Shown here one piece after another: positions 35,240 to 48,642 of a stretch of DNA of 64,000 nt. The translations under genes and the position numbers were made by a program. This stretch comes from Inia geoffrensis (Eukaryota > Chordata > Mammalia > Artiodactyla > Iniidae), in assembly GCA_036417435.1 (NCBI GenBank), contig CM070901.1, positions 4,562,001 to 4,626,000 on the forward strand, in the 5' to 3' direction. Positions within the stretch are counted from its first letter, which is position 1. Each line of letters begins with the position of its first letter. The notes beneath the pieces were generated by a model, which was not told where the DNA came from, ran no database searches, and was given only the letters and a program-made list of their open reading frames with translations.

Positions 35240-35905
35240 TTCCTTACTTGGATGTCTAGCAGGCATTCAGCCTTTTAATGTTCAAAGCAGAATTGGGGGT
35301 TCCTTCCTCACCCTATACCATCACATCCCTTCTGTCCCTCACCAAATGGTCAAAAAGCCCATAGCAACATGTCTTTGAAACCTGACGACTTGTCATTCTC
35401 ACTGCAGCTGGAATCCTGAGCACTGTCATTTCTCCTGGGTTATAGCAGTGGCCTGATGGAGAGCTTCCTTAATCCCTTACTTTGCTCCTATGCTTCACTG
35501 CAAGTAGAATAAAATACATAGCCGTTGCCATGACCTGCAAAAACCCTTTGCAATGTGGCCCCTGCTCAGCTCTCTGGGAGACTTTATCTCCTACTACTCT
35601 CACCAGCCACCCTGGTTTTCCTTAAATGTGCCATGCTTGTCCCTGCCTCCAAGATTCTGCATTACCTGTTCTCTTGGCCAGGAAGCCTCACCCCTGGATC
35701 TTCACACTGCTGCAGTCTGCAGCTCAGATGTCTCTTCCTTAGTGAGGCCTGCCTTGTCTATCCACCATCACTATGTCACCATTCTGATTATTTTCTTCTT
35801 AGCACTCATTACAATCAGAAATTTTATTATTTATGTACTTACATGTTTATTGTTGGTCTCTGTTAACTAGACCGTAGGCTCTATGAGGGCAGGAACTCCG
35901 TGGTC
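35240..35905 (+). repeat. L2 relic with 3' end
   Basis: Sense L2 over about 660 bp: TTGGATGTCTAGCAGGC, AAATGGTCAAAAAGCCC, AATGTGGCCCCTGCTCAG, CTCAGATGTCTCTTCC, TAGTGAGGCCTGCCTTGTC and CTCTATGAGGGCAGGAAC are in consensus order. The final TAG-GCGCTCAATAAAT part is missing or altered. Confidence 0.8.
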
Positions 35906-36249
35906 TCTAGTGATAAAAATATTAGCCTAGGCAAAAAATCTGAACTTCACCAAAGAGTAGACTAGCCTTTATAACCAACTAGAGAATATGGATCACATAC
36001 TCTAGCTAAGTCAGTTTGGGAGCCAAGATACATAGAGCCCTCTGGGAGAATGATGGTATGTGGGAAAAGTGCAAAACAGCTTAGAACAAGAGGACAGCAT
36101 CTTTAAAGGCTTTGCTCATTTAGCTTTTTACGGTTGTGGTACTGTTGTACCTTCTGGTTGTTGATTCATCTATATTTTTATTTTTATATTCTTTCTAACA
36201 TATCTGTTAGTTTCCTAGTCTAATTTTATTTTTCAGTTTGTTATTGTTC
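35906..36249. other. Unassigned intergenic DNA
   Basis: AT-rich sequence with no gene or named repeat. Confidence 0.5.
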
Positions 36250-39200
36250 CCTTTTTTTTTTTTTTTTTTGCCACCCCACATGGCTTGTGGGATCTTGGTT
36301 CATGAGCCGGGGGTTGGGCCGAAGCTCCGGCAGTGGGAGCTCTGAGTCCAAACCACTGGACTAACAGAGAAACTCAGACCCCAGGGAATATTCATTGGAG
36401 TGAAGTCTCGAGGAGGTCCTCATCTCAGCACCAAGACCCAGCTCTACACAACAGCCTACAAACTACAGTGTTGGAAGTCTCAGGCCAAACAACCAGTAAG
36501 ACAGGAACACAATCCCAATCATTAAAAAAAAAAAAAAAAAAAAAAAGAATGGCAAAAAAATGTCACAGATGAAGGAGCAAGGTAAAAACCTACAAGACCA
36601 AATAAATGAAGAGGAAATAGGCAGTCTACCTGAAAAAGAATTCAGAGTAATGATAGTAAAGATGATCCAGAATCTCAGAAATGGAATGGAGGCACTGATT
36701 GAGAAAATACAAGAAATGCTTAACAAAGATCTAGAAGAACTAAAGAACAAACAGAGACAACACAATAACTGAAATGAAAAATACACTAGAAGGATCAATA
36801 ACAGAATAACTGAGGCAGAAGAATGAGTAAGTGAGATGGAAGACAAAATGGTGGAAATAACTTTATTCTGCTGAGGAGCAGAATAAAGAAAAAAGAATGA
36901 AAAGAATTGAAGACAGTCTCAGGGACCTGCGGGACATCACTAAATGCACCAACATTCGAATTATAGGGGTCCCAGAAGGAGAAGGGAAAAAGAAAGGGTC
37001 TGAGAAAATATTTGAAGAGATTATAGTTGAAAATTTCCCTAACATGGGAAAGGAAATAGTCCCCTAAGTCCAGGAATCACAGAGAGTCCCATACAAACCC
37101 TAGGAAAAACCCACCAAGACACATATTAATCAAACTAACAAAAATTAAATTCAAAGAAAAAATATTAAAAGCAGCAAGGGAAAAACAAAAAATAACATAC
37201 AAAGGAATCCCCATAAGGTTATCAGCTGATTTTTCAGCAGAAACTCTGCAGGCCAGAAGGGAGTATCATGATAAAGTGATCAAAAGAAAAACCTACAACC
37301 AAGATTACTCTACCCAGCAAGGATCTCATTCAGATTCCAAGGAGAAATCAAAAGCTTTTCAGACAAGCAAAAGCTAAGAGAGTTCAGCACCACCAAAACA
37401 GCTTTACAATAAATGCTAAAGAAACTTCTCTCGGTAGGAAACAGGAGAAGAAAAAGACCCACAAAAGCTAACACAAAACAATTAAGAATATGGTAATAGG
37501 AATATACGTACTGATAATCAAACTGAATGTAAATGGACTAAATGCCCCAACCAAAAGGCACAGACTGGCTGAATGGATACAAAAACAACACCCATATATT
37601 TGCTGTCTACAAGAGACCCACTTCAGACCTAGGGACACATCCAGACTGAAAGTGAGGGGATGGAAAAAGATATTCCATGCAAATGGAAATGAAAAGAACG
37701 ATGGAGTAGCAGTACTTGTATCAGATAAAATAGACTTTAAAATAAAGACTCTTACAAGAGATAAGGAGGGACACTACATAATGATCAAAGGTTCAATCCA
37801 AGAAGATATAACAATTATAAATGTTTATGCACCTAATATAGGAGCACCTCAATACATAAGGCAAATGCTAATGACCATGAAAGAAGAAACTGACAGTAAC
37901 ACAATAATAGTAGGGGCTTTAATACCCCACTTATACCAATGGACAGATCATCCAAACAGAAAATAAATAAGGAAACATAAGCTTTAAATGACAATAGACC
38001 AGATAGATTTAACTGATATTTATAGAACATTCTACCCAAAAGTGGCAGAATACACTTTCTTCTCAAGTGCACATGGAACATTCTCCAGGATAGATCACCT
38101 CTTGGGTCACAAATCAAGCCTTGGAAAATTTAAGAAAATTGAAATCATATCAAACATCTTTTCTGACCACAATGCTATGAGACTGGAAATCAATTACAGG
38201 AAAAAAATAAAGAAAAAACAAATACATGGAGGCTAAACAGTGTGCTACTAAATAACCAAGAGATCACTGAAGAAATCAAAGAAGAAATAAAAAAATACAT
38301 AGAAACAAATGACAACAAAAACACAACGACCCAAAACCTATGAGAAGCAGCAAAAGAAGTTCTAAGAGGGAAGTTTATAGCAATTCAATCTCACCTCAAG
38401 AAACAAGAAAAATCTCAAATAAACAATCTAACTCTACTCTTAAAACAATTACAGAAAGAAGAACAAAGAAAACCCAAAGTCAGTAGAAGGAAAGAAGTCA
38501 TAAAGATCAGAGCAGAAATTAATGAAATAGAAATGAAGAAAACAATATCAAAGATCAGTAAAACTAAAAGCTGGTTCTTTGAGAAGATAAACAAAATTGA
38601 TAAACCCTTAGCTAGACTCATCAGAACAAAAGGGAGAGGATGCAAATCAATAAACTTAGAAATGAAAAAGGAGAAATCACAACTGACACCGCAGAAATAC
38701 AAAGGATTATAAGAGACTACTACAAACAACTATATGCCAATAAAATGGACAACCACGAAGAAATGGACAAATTCTTGGAAAGGGACAATTTTCCAAGACT
38801 GAACCAGGAAGAATTAGAAAATATAAACAGACCTATCACAAGTAATGAAATTGAAACCATAATTAAAAATCTTCCAACAAACAAATGTCCAGGACCAGAT
38901 GGCTTCACAGGCGAATTCTATCAAACATTTAGAGAAGAGCTACCAGCAATCCTTCTCAAACTGTTCCAAAAAATTTCAGAGGGAGAAACACTCCCAAATT
39001 CATTCTAAGAAGCCACCATCACCCTGATACCAAAACCAGAAAAAGATATCACAAAAAAAGAAAATTATTGACCAATATCACTAATGAACATAGATGCAAA
39101 AATCCTCAACAAAATACTAGCAAACAGAATCCACCAACACATTAAAAGGCTCGTACAGCATGATCAAGTGGGATCTATCCCAGGAATGCAAGGATTCTTC

Positions 39201-41656
39201 CATATACACAAATCAATCAATGTGATACACCACATTAACAAATTAAGGAATAAAAACCATATGATCATCTCAATAAGCTTTTGACAAAATTCAATACCCA
39301 TTTATGATAAAACTCTCCAGAAAGTGGGCATAAAGGGAACCTACCTCAACATAATAGAGGCCATATATGACAAACAAACAGCAAGCATCGTACTCAATGG
39401 TGAAAAACTGAAAGCATTTCCACTAAGATCACGAACAAGACAAGGTTGCCCACTCTCACCGCTATTATTTAACATAGTTTTGGAAGTCTTAGCCACAGCA
39501 ATCAGAGAAGAAAAAGAAATAAAAGGAATACAAATTGGAACAGAAGAAGTAAAACTGTCACTGTTTGCAGATGACATGATACTATACATAGAAAATCCTA
39601 AAGATGCCACCAGAAAACTACTAGAACTAATCAATGAATTTGGTAAGGTTGCAGGATACAAAATTAATGACAGAAATCTCTGGCATTCCTATACACCACC
39701 AACAAAAAATCGGAAAGAGACATTAAGGAAACAATCCCATTTACCATCGCAACAAAAAGAATAAAATACCTAGGAATAAACCTGCCTAAGGAGGTGAAAG
39801 ACTTGTACTCAGAAAACTATAAAACGGCGATGAAAGAAATCAAAGATGACATAAACAGATGGAGAAATATACCATGTTCTTGGATTGGAAGAATCAACAT
39901 TGTGAAAATGACTGTATTACCCAAAGCAATCTACAGGTTCAATTCAATCCCTATCAAACTACCAACGGCGTTTTTCACAGAACTAGAACAAAAAATTTCA
40001 CAATTTGTATGGAAACACAAAAGACCCTGAATAGCCAAAGCAATCTTGAAAGAGAAAAACGGAGCTGGAGGAATCAGGCTCCTGTACTTCAGACTATACT
40101 ACAAAGCTCCAGTGATCAAGACAGTATGGTATATGGTACTGGCACAAAACCAGATATATAGATCAGTGGTACAGGATAGAATGCCACAGATAAACCCATG
40201 CACATATGGTCACCTAATTTATGACAAAGGAGGCAAGAACATACAATGGAGAAAAGACAGCCTCTTCAATAAGTGGTGCTGGGAAAACTGGACAGCTTAC
40301 ATGTAAAAGAATGAAATTAGAACACTACCTAACACCATACACAAAAATAAACTCCAAATGGATTAAAGATCTAAATGTAAGACCAGACACTATAAAACTC
40401 TTAGAGAAAAACATAGGAAAAACTGTCTTTGACATAAACCACAGCAAGATCTTTTTTGACCCACCTCCTAGAGTAACGGAAATAAAAACAAAAGTAAACA
40501 AATGGGACTTAATTAAACTTAAAAGCTTTTGCAAAGCAAAGGAACCATAAACAAGACAAAAAGACCACCCTCAGAATGGGAGAAAATATTTTCAAATGAA
40601 ACAACAAACAAAGGATTAATCTCCAAAATATACAAACAGCTCATGGAGCTCAATATCAAAAAAACAAACAATCCAATTAAAGAATGGGTGGAAGACCTAA
40701 ATAGACATTTCACCAAGGAAGACATACAGATGGCCAAGAGGCACATGAAAAGATGCTCAGCATCACTAATTATTACAGAAATGCAAATCAGAACTACAGT
40801 GAAGGATCACCTCATACCAGTCAGAATGGCCATCATCAAAAAATCTAGAAACATTAAATGCTGGAAAGGGTGTGGTGAAAAGGGAACCCTCTTGCACTGT
40901 TGGTGGGAATGTAAACTGACACAACCACTATGGAAAACAGTATGGAGGTTCCTTAAAAAACTAAAAATAGAACTACCATACGACCCAGCAATCCCACTAC
41001 TGGGCATATACCCTGAGAAAATCATAATTCAAAAAGAGTCATGTACCACAATGTTCATTGCAGCTCTATTTACAATAGCCAGGACATGGAAGCAACCTAA
41101 GTGTCCATGGACAGATAAATGGATAAAGAAGATGTGGCATATATATATACAATGGAATATTACTCAGCCATAAAAATAAATGAAATTGAGTTATTTGTCA
41201 TGAGGCGGATGGACTTAGAGTCTGTCACACTGAGTGAAGTAAGTCAGAAAGAGAAAAACAAATACCATATGCTAATGCATATATATGGACTCTTAAAAAA
41301 AAAAATGGTACTGATGAACCTAGTTGCAGGGCAGGAATAAAGTTGTAGACATAGAGAATGGACTTGAGGACGTGGGGTGGGACGGGGAAGCTTAGGCAAA
41401 GTGAGAGTGGCATGGACATATATACACTACCATATGTAAAATAGATAGCTAGTGGGAAGCAGCCGCATAGCACAGGGAGATCAACTCGGTGCTTTGTGAC
41501 CACCTGGAGGGGTGGGATAGGGAAGGTGGGGGAGAAGCTCAAGAGGGAGGGGATATGGGGACATATCTATGCATATGGCTGATTCACTTTGTTATACAAC
41601 ACAAACTAACACAGTGTTGTGAAGCAATTATACTCCAATAAAGATCTATTAAAAAT
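36250..41656 (+). mobile_element. Near-complete cetacean-type L1, inactive
   Basis: A 5.4-kb L1, much less decayed than the one at 12 kb. It has a leader (36271-36522), a 24-base A run, ORF1 (about 36550-37425; coiled-coil and RNA-binding parts in broken frames), and ORF2 (about 37490-41300) with endonuclease start LNVNGLNAPTKRHRLAEW, reverse transcriptase with [16 protein letters not shown] (FADD codons 39563-39574 intact) and C-terminal Cys motif [14 protein letters not shown]. The 3'UTR ends TACTCCAATAAAGATCTA. Inactivating changes include a one-base loss in the GDFN codons of the endonuclease near 37917, a stop after LPNSF at 39006, and a roughly 10-base loss near 39275. No target-site duplication was found. 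Confidence 0.93.
36271..36368 (-). repeat. CHR-1-like antisense module in the L1 leader
   Basis: GGCTTGTGGGATCTTGGTTC and later TCCAAACCACTGGACT match the antisense CHR-1 SINEs at 13089 and 50158, preceded by a T run. The usual SINE head CCAGGGAATTCCC is absent; the sequence passes straight into L1 leader. It may be part of the L1 family's 5' end rather than a separate insertion. Confidence 0.5.
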
Positions 41657-41755
41657 ATATATATATTAATACAGTGAATCTATAGGTAGACTGAGGTCCA
41701 AGTATACTCTTTCTTTTTGGAAAATAATAAAATAGCATAGTTCCTATGATTTTTT

Positions 41756-42091
41756 AAATAATTTATTTATTTTATTTATTTTTATTTTTGGCTGTGTTGG
41801 TTCTTTGTCGCCGCACGTGGGCTCTCTCCAGCTGCGGCGAGTGGGGGCCACATCTCGTTGTGGTGCGCAGGCCCCTCATTGCGGTGGCCCCCCTTGTTGC
41901 GGAGCATGGGCTCCACGTGCGTGGGCCTCAGCATTCGTGGCTTGCGGGCTCTAGAGCACAGGCTCAGTAGGTGTAGTGCATGAGCTTAGTTGCTCCACGG
42001 CATGTGAGGTCCTCCAAGACCAGGGCTTGAACCCATGTCCCCTTCATTGGCAGGTGGACCCCCAACCACTTGTTTGCCACCAGGGAGGTGC
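41756..42091 (-). mobile_element. CHR-2-type SINE, long form
   Basis: Antisense long CHR-2 with ATTTATTTTTGGCTGTG tail, GTGGCCCCCCTTGTTGCGG body and head GCCACCAGGGAGGTG. The flanks CCTATGATTTTTT (41743-41755) and CTTATGATTTTTA (42092-42104) are a decayed target-site duplication. Confidence 0.92.
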
Positions 42092-42104
42092 CTTATGATT
42101 TTTA

Positions 42105-43004
42105 TAAGGTACAGAGCTTAGCAACTTTTAAATTTGTTCTCATTTTATTTAACCAGAGTTCTACTCTGCTGAACTTGTCGATGCAGAAAATTAACCATAT
42201 TGTAGAAAAGGGTATACTGAGAAACTAAGATTGAAAAGTAATGATCACAGGAATGAAACTGGTTGGCCTTTCTTTGAGAGGATTTTCTTGTATCTAGTTT
42301 CAAGTTCCCATTTTGATCCCAATCCACAAATACCACCTACGTGCTAGATGTCAAGGCAACCATAGGCCCAAGATTGGTAACTGAATCTGCAAGATACACC
42401 CTCACGGGGCACACAGAGGGCCAGTCATGGTTGACATTTGGGGTTTTGAGGGTTTTATCTAGGACACAGTCAAGCAGGGATTGTGTTTCATCGTTTGACA
42501 TGTTGTAGTGCCTCAATCGTTATCCCTTCAGCTGAAACACTTAAGATATTCAACATGGAAGGGACACAGGCGGGGAAAAGGATTGTTTCTGCAATATCCT
42601 GACCAAGTAGAACCTTGACAGGGGTAGACCTCAGGGTTGTATTTATTTATTATTTTAATCCCAGGCGTCAATGACACAGAGCAAAAGTTTGGCTTCGTCG
42701 AGGGAAGGACAGGGGACACACGATCAGCCTAATTAGTACGTTACATCAGAAGTCCGTAAAGTGAGGGATGGGTGAAAATTTGACCAGCACAGCCAAGGGG
42801 ACATAATGATCAAGTGCAGAAAGAGGCTTTGGATGACAGATCCATTACTAACGCGATTACCTACTTTTGCCAAAATGGAGAAATCCCGGTCACCTGAGTT
42901 GTCCTCTCCAGGACAGGGGGGTTAAAAACAAAGGACTAACAAAAGAACAAATCCTTCTTATACCCCAGCAAGTGATTGAAATTGCCTTCTTAAGAGTTTG
43001 ACTT
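42105..43004. other. Unassigned intergenic DNA
   Basis: About 0.9 kb with no gene or named repeat. Confidence 0.5.
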
Positions 43005-43340
43005 GGGATTTTCCTGGTGGCGCGGTGGTTAAGCATCCGCCTGCCAAGGCAGGGCACACGGGTTCGATCCCTGGTCCAGGAAGATCCCACATGCCACGGA
43101 GCAACTAAGCCCATGCACCACAACTACTGAGCCTGCGCTCTAGAGCCCGCGAGCCACAACTACTGAGCCCATGCGCCTAGAGCCCGTGCTCCGCAACAAG
43201 AGAAGCCACCGTGATGAGAAGCTCGCACACCACAACGTGGAGTAGCCCCTACTCACCACAACTAGAAGAAAGCCTGTGCGCAGCAACGAAGACCCGACAC
43301 AGCCAAAAATAAATAAATAAATTTATTAAGGAAAAAAAAT
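43005..43340 (+). mobile_element. CHR-2-type SINE, long form
   Basis: Long CHR-2 element, head TTTTCCTGGTGGCGCGGTGG with B box GGTTCGATCCC, several ACAACTACTGAGCC repeats and an AATAAATAAATAAA tail. Confidence 0.92.
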
Positions 43341-44193
43341 AAATACAGGCTTTGCTCATTTAAAGGAAGAGGGCTAGAGCTGGACAGGACCGTGGCAACC
43401 GCACATCAGGGGAGAGCACTGCCTGGAGCCAGAGGAGACGGTGTGGTGAAGGCCCAGTGGGTATTCAGTAGCAGATGGATTTGAACGTTAGTTTGGGGGG
43501 CGTGTGCCTGAGCCCATCCTAAGATAACTGCCAGTTCAAGTCTACCCAGGCAGCTCTAACTAGCAACCATTTTTTGTAATACGCAGCTCAACTAGAGAGA
43601 CGGGTATCTTCATTGGCTTCTTTTTTTCTAGGCCTCCACCTCACATAAAAATTTCCTACTGCATAATTGTTTCCCAATATGGAAGTTTAATGTAATAGGT
43701 TAAAAGCTTTGTGTTGAATGGAAACTCACACAACAAATAATATAATATAAAATAACAAGGATCATAATAGCAGGTCTATTTTGAATTTTTATGAATGTTC
43801 ATAGAGGATTATACTTAGTTTTGCTTTTTCATCTTTGGGAACCAGGAAATCCAATTGCCGGACCAAGACTTTCCCTAAAGACACAGTTTGTCTGTGGACT
43901 AATTTTTCAATACATTAAGAAAGTTTCAACTTTAGCTTTCACTATCTATAAAATGAGGGGGTAATAAGTTTTTCAGCATCTTTTAGATCTATATAACAAA
44001 CTCTTTTAGTTTTTTATATAGATGCTTTTGTTTATCCTACACCTTGTACAGAGGACTTCTAAAGAAATGAATAACCTCAAAAATATTTAATACTGCTTGT
44101 AATTTGGGTATGTAAAGATGTCATGAGAGAGATGCCATATGATAATACTTTTGAATTGAAATATAGGCCTGCTGGAGTGTTGCTAACTTTTGT
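43341..44193. other. Unassigned AT-rich intergenic DNA
   Basis: No gene or named repeat was recognised here. Confidence 0.5.
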
Positions 44194-44194
44194 T

Positions 44195-44271
<77 letters not shown>
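44194..44271. repeat. GA microsatellite
   Basis: About 78 bp of GA repeat with one GAAAGA interruption near 44205. The minus-strand SLSLSL reading frame across it is an artefact. Confidence 0.97.
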
Positions 44272-44274
<3 letters not shown>

Positions 44275-45438
44275 AAATATATGTGCTTTATAAAGAAAAT
44301 GGCTTTTAAAAATGGCTCAGTGGTATTCTGCAGGCTGACTTCTATTTCCTGGTACCTCTGGCACACAGGGGAAAGTGCATTCCTCCACAGAGGCTTTCTT
44401 GGAATAAAATGTCCCTGGAGCGTTTGCTTCCTGCCTCATCATGTACAGTAGTACCTGTTTTACTTACTAATCTGTACCTCACAGGACTATCGAGAGAGCC
44501 AGCTAATAAAATATCATCATAAAGCACTTGGCAAAATCACAACAGCGATAAAAAGGATACATGCAAATGTGGAGAGGCTTGTCTTTCTGGTATGTACACG
44601 AAGTCTTTGTGGATGAAATGATATAGTGACTCAAATGTTAAGATTTTTTATTTTTTTGCTCTCACAAATTGGAAGTAGTTTTGCCAGCTGGCTTGCTGGA
44701 GTGAGTTTTTGTTAACTCAATCATAGGCCACTTGATTCAAAACCTTCCTTCTAATTCTAATAGTAGGCTTCTCATGAATTCACGCCTGCATCACTTAAGA
44801 GTTCATACCTGCTTATTTAAAGGGGAAGGACAACATGCTTGTGTTAAAAATCAGAGAGGGAAATAAATGGGTCCTGTGGGGATCAATGGCCTTATGTCAT
44901 CATGGAATAGGAATTACAAGCACCTGTTTGGTAATTTTCTTAAGTAACCGCGGTGAGAACACAGTGTAATTACCATGCACAGTGCATAGGCTAATGTCCT
45001 ATGTTCCTGATCTACAGTCCAACCCAGAGGGAGGTGAAGGGAAGTCCAGGGCGTGGCTGTGTGGCAACAGACAGAGCAGTCAGTCCACATGGGTGCAGGG
45101 GCAGCAGACGGGGGGACTGAGTCACGGGTCCTGAGCCCCCTGCATTCCTGCTCTGCTCAGCCATCCTGATTGGCAGCCTCAAGAGGACAGGAAAAGGCTA
45201 CTGGAATTGTGCACGGTGAATGAAGAAAGGCAGGTACGGCTGAGTCCTCTTTACAAGGCAAGCGAATTCCTACCAAACTAAGAAGACCTTGAGGAGTTTC
45301 GTGGAGCTGCCAGTCGGCTTCCCTTCCCAGGGAAGATTACCGGCCACGGTTGTCTTGCCAGATACTTGCCTATGTCTTGGATCTGTGACATCAGAAAAAA
45401 CAGCAGAGAGATAAGATGACAGCCAGGAGACCTCTCAG
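44272..45438. other. Unassigned intergenic DNA
   Basis: About 1.2 kb with no gene or named repeat. Confidence 0.5.
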
Positions 45439-45455
45439 TCCTTGTTTATTTTTAT

Positions 45456-45681
45456 TTTTATTTTTATTTTTTTTGCGGTACGCGGGCCTCTCACTGCTGT
45501 GGCCTCTCCCGTTGCGGAGCACAGGCTCCGGACGCGCAGGCTCCGGACGCGCAGGCTCAGCGGCCATGGCTCACGGGCCCAGCCGCTCCGCGGCATGTGG
45601 GATCTTCCCGGACTGGGGCACGAACCCGTGTCCCCTGCATCGGCAGGCGGACTCTCAACCACTGCGCCACCAGGGAAGCCC
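45456..45681 (-). mobile_element. CHR-2-type SINE, short form, recent
   Basis: Antisense short CHR-2 with a TTTTTA-rich tail and intact A and B boxes. The 17-bp target-site duplication TCCTTGTTTATTTTTAT is identical at 45439-45455 and 45682-45698. A 15-bp unit CAGGCTCCGGACGCG occurs twice in tandem (about 45524-45553), while other copies here have it once. Confidence 0.96.
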
Positions 45682-45698
45682 TCCTTGTTTATTTTTAT

Positions 45699-46758
45699 CT
45701 TCTTCTTATTTGCACCAGTAAGGAAAGTGGGAAGTAGTCAAACATTTTGGAGTTTTGAATCTCTGTTTATCTCTTCAATGATATTCTGCTGTGGTATTAG
45801 ACTGAGTTCTGTGTGCTGGCACACAGCACTTTTCTTTCTCTCCCTAGAATTGCTCAGATATAAGTGCGTGTAATGTTTGCCTAGTTGTTGTATCTTAGGA
45901 AAGTAGAACTTGCTGTAAGGAATTGGCTGGGGATCATTTCTCTGTTTGTATCAGGATGAGGGCTGCTTATAGGGGTTACTGACTGTGTTGAACTAGTAAC
46001 ATCTCATTAGATGCTCTTACGCTACCTTCAAGTGAATTCTAATGTCATTGCTCATCGGATATGATTACTAGGCTCCGGAGAGTATTAGATGGGTGGGAGC
46101 AGAGTTGCCATACCATGCGGATGTCTTTATTTGTGTGGAGTATCCGGTGGGTGGGGTTGGGAGAGTCTTTCCCACACAGCGCCACAGGGTTACACACACT
46201 CCGCCCTGCTTCTTGCAATCCTGCGCGGCTCCCAGGACTTACGAAGAAAACTTGTCTTTGCTTACAGTCGGTTGCTGATACTCTGCTCCGAATATTCTTT
46301 TATCTTAACTCGAAGGACTGTTTTAAATTTCCCAGTGCCTGGAAAAATGAGGAACAAAGGTAAAGGTGAACTAGCTGAAGGTGGTCAGAGGTAAGAGAAT
46401 CTGATTTTATAATTTTGGCCAAATCACCTGAAACGGGGGGAAGGAGCATCTCTTTTTGCTGCATTATTTTTGAGAATTCTACTGTCTTTTTAGCTAAAAG
46501 TTTAACAGCAAAAGAAACAAATATCATTTCCTATTTGAATTTTATAAATATTTGGATATGTTCAGATTTGGTAATAAAGATGTTAAGAATGATCTGACCC
46601 CTTTGTCTCCAAGCTGGAAGACAACTTCTGAAGTTGGCTTCCAAATTAATACAGAATGCTAATATAGGCTATGAGGTGTGAAGACAACTCAAGGAATAAT
46701 ATGTTCAGGAAATATATTGCTCTAAAGTCTTCTCATCTATCTTATCTGTATTAAAAAA
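45699..46758. other. Unassigned intergenic DNA
   Basis: No gene or named repeat is seen. Three overlapping frames at 46061-46394 (61-101 codons) are chance. Confidence 0.5.
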
Positions 46759-46962
46759 AATTATTTATTTATTGGCTGCGTTGGGTCTTAGTTGCTGCCC
46801 GCGGGCTTTTCATTGGGGTATGTGAGCTTTTCTCTAGCTGCGGGGAGCGGGCTTAGTGATGGCCCGCAGCATGTGGGATTTTAGTTCCCCAACCAGGGAT
46901 CAAACCGGCATCCCCTGCATTGCAAGGTGGATTCTTAACCACTGGACCACCAGGGAAGTCCT
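46759..46962 (-). mobile_element. CHR-2-related SINE, older form
   Basis: Antisense copy with tail TTATTTATTTATTGGCTGCG, GGGATTTTAGTTCCCCAACC and head GGACCACCAGGGAAGTCC. It mixes CHR-1-like and CHR-2-like segments and is diverged; the subfamily is not assigned. Confidence 0.85.
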
Positions 46963-48329
46963 GACCTTCTCTCTATTTTAAAAGTACTTCATATGTCATT
47001 TGAAAGGAGAATTTTAAATTCAAATTCATGATATTGCTGCTAAGCATAAAAAGAATAATATACTTAGAGCATGTTCTTTTTAACAACACTATCTCAGTTG
47101 GTATTAGAAGGCAGGTCCTGCTAAGATATTTTCAAGATGTTTTTCTAAAGACTTCAAGAAATTTGACTTGTTAAATACTTTATATAAAGGATTTTTCTTC
47201 CTTAATAAATGAAGGTGAGGATATTATTAATAAATTTCACCAGGGAATAATAATAGGAGGCAGTGTAGCATTAGATTTTAGGGAATGCCTGACTTGGATC
47301 CATGCTGACTGTTAACTCATGAGAGGGTTGTGTCTAAAATCTCATGTCTAAGTTAATTGTTTGGAACTTAAAACCCTGATATAAATTGGTGAAGCTCATG
47401 ACCCAGATGAGTCTAGCTGTGCTGTTCTAAACCTGAAGTATTATTAAAGGTATTATTTAAGAAATACCATTCTAGAGTTGACAATATTGTTTCTCTTTCC
47501 ATACTCCAAAGGGGAAGGAGCTGTCGATACTCCAGGTATCAGTATCTCTTCATTTCTGTCTAAGGCATATTTCCATTGTGTGAATGGATGGAGTCTGGGG
47601 GGCCAGGGGTTACCTTTATGGTTATCACAGTATGTTGTGAAGCCGGACAGTTGCCTCACTAAAGGCCCTGAACTTAGATTTCCCCACACCATTAATATAT
47701 AAGGATGTATAAGTCAGGGACTAATTGGGTATGGCTTGAGGAAGGTAGACATTATTAGGTGGATAGTGTAGTTAAGGCCAGTCAGTCATGATGTCTAGTT
47801 AAAACTTATGCTGAAAGTAGTTAAAACTTCAGAATTAAATATTTTGAAAATTATTAAAGGCACTTAAGGGCAGTCAGGGAAGTGAGGAGTACTTGGTGGG
47901 GGTGAAGAGCAAGTGAAGTGGCCACCACAGCCATCTTCCATCGAGAGGGGGTTTGTTAAACTGGATGAACTGGAGTCTCTGTTATCATGGCCATTTGGGG
48001 CTTAAGGCCCTTCCTAATGTGGGAAGTCCAATAGGATACCCCTCAGAACTGGGCATGCCAGAGGGATTCAAGGGAAACTGATTGTCTCAAACATTGGAGC
48101 AGAGTTAATCCTCCTGGAGGATTCATAACTACAAGTCATATCTCACCTGGGTGGTCTGAAAAGTTTCAAGCTGAGAATTTAGTATCAGAGGGTTCTGAAC
48201 TGGTAGTGCTCCTTAGACTTCTACCAGCAATAAATGAATATCCTCTCCAGGGAACTCAGCTTCCTTTCAGATGTCACTAAATTTCCACTTGTGAAGTTCC
48301 AAGGATCAGGTAACAAAAGGAAATCACCA
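46963..48329. other. Unassigned intergenic DNA
   Basis: About 1.4 kb with no gene or named repeat; the right part may be the 5' end of the old LINE that follows. Confidence 0.45.
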
Positions 48330-48642
48330 CACGTGGAAGAAAAGAAGGGACCATAAGTTAGAGCCAGCAGAAAAAAATCAGATAGTAGAATCAGACCTGC
48401 AAAGGCTTCAGAGATTGGAATTATCATAAACAGAATTTAAAATGGGTATGTTAAATATATTTTAAGAAATTAAAGAGAGGCTGAAAACACAAGTTGAGAA
48501 AGCAGATTTAAAAATAACCAAAAAGAGCTTTAGAAATAAAAGTAATAGAAATTGAAAACTAAATGTTTGGCTTTAATAGAAGATGAGACAAAGCCAGGGA
48601 AAGAATTAATGAAAAGGAAAATACCATATGAGGGGTGAGATA

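Noticed and set aside
36180..41720. Target-site duplication for the younger L1
   Set aside because: No repeated string longer than a few bases was found between the left flank and the sequence after the 3' end, so none is claimed.
44194..44271. Serine-Leu repeat protein on the minus strand
   Set aside because: It is a direct translation of the GA microsatellite.
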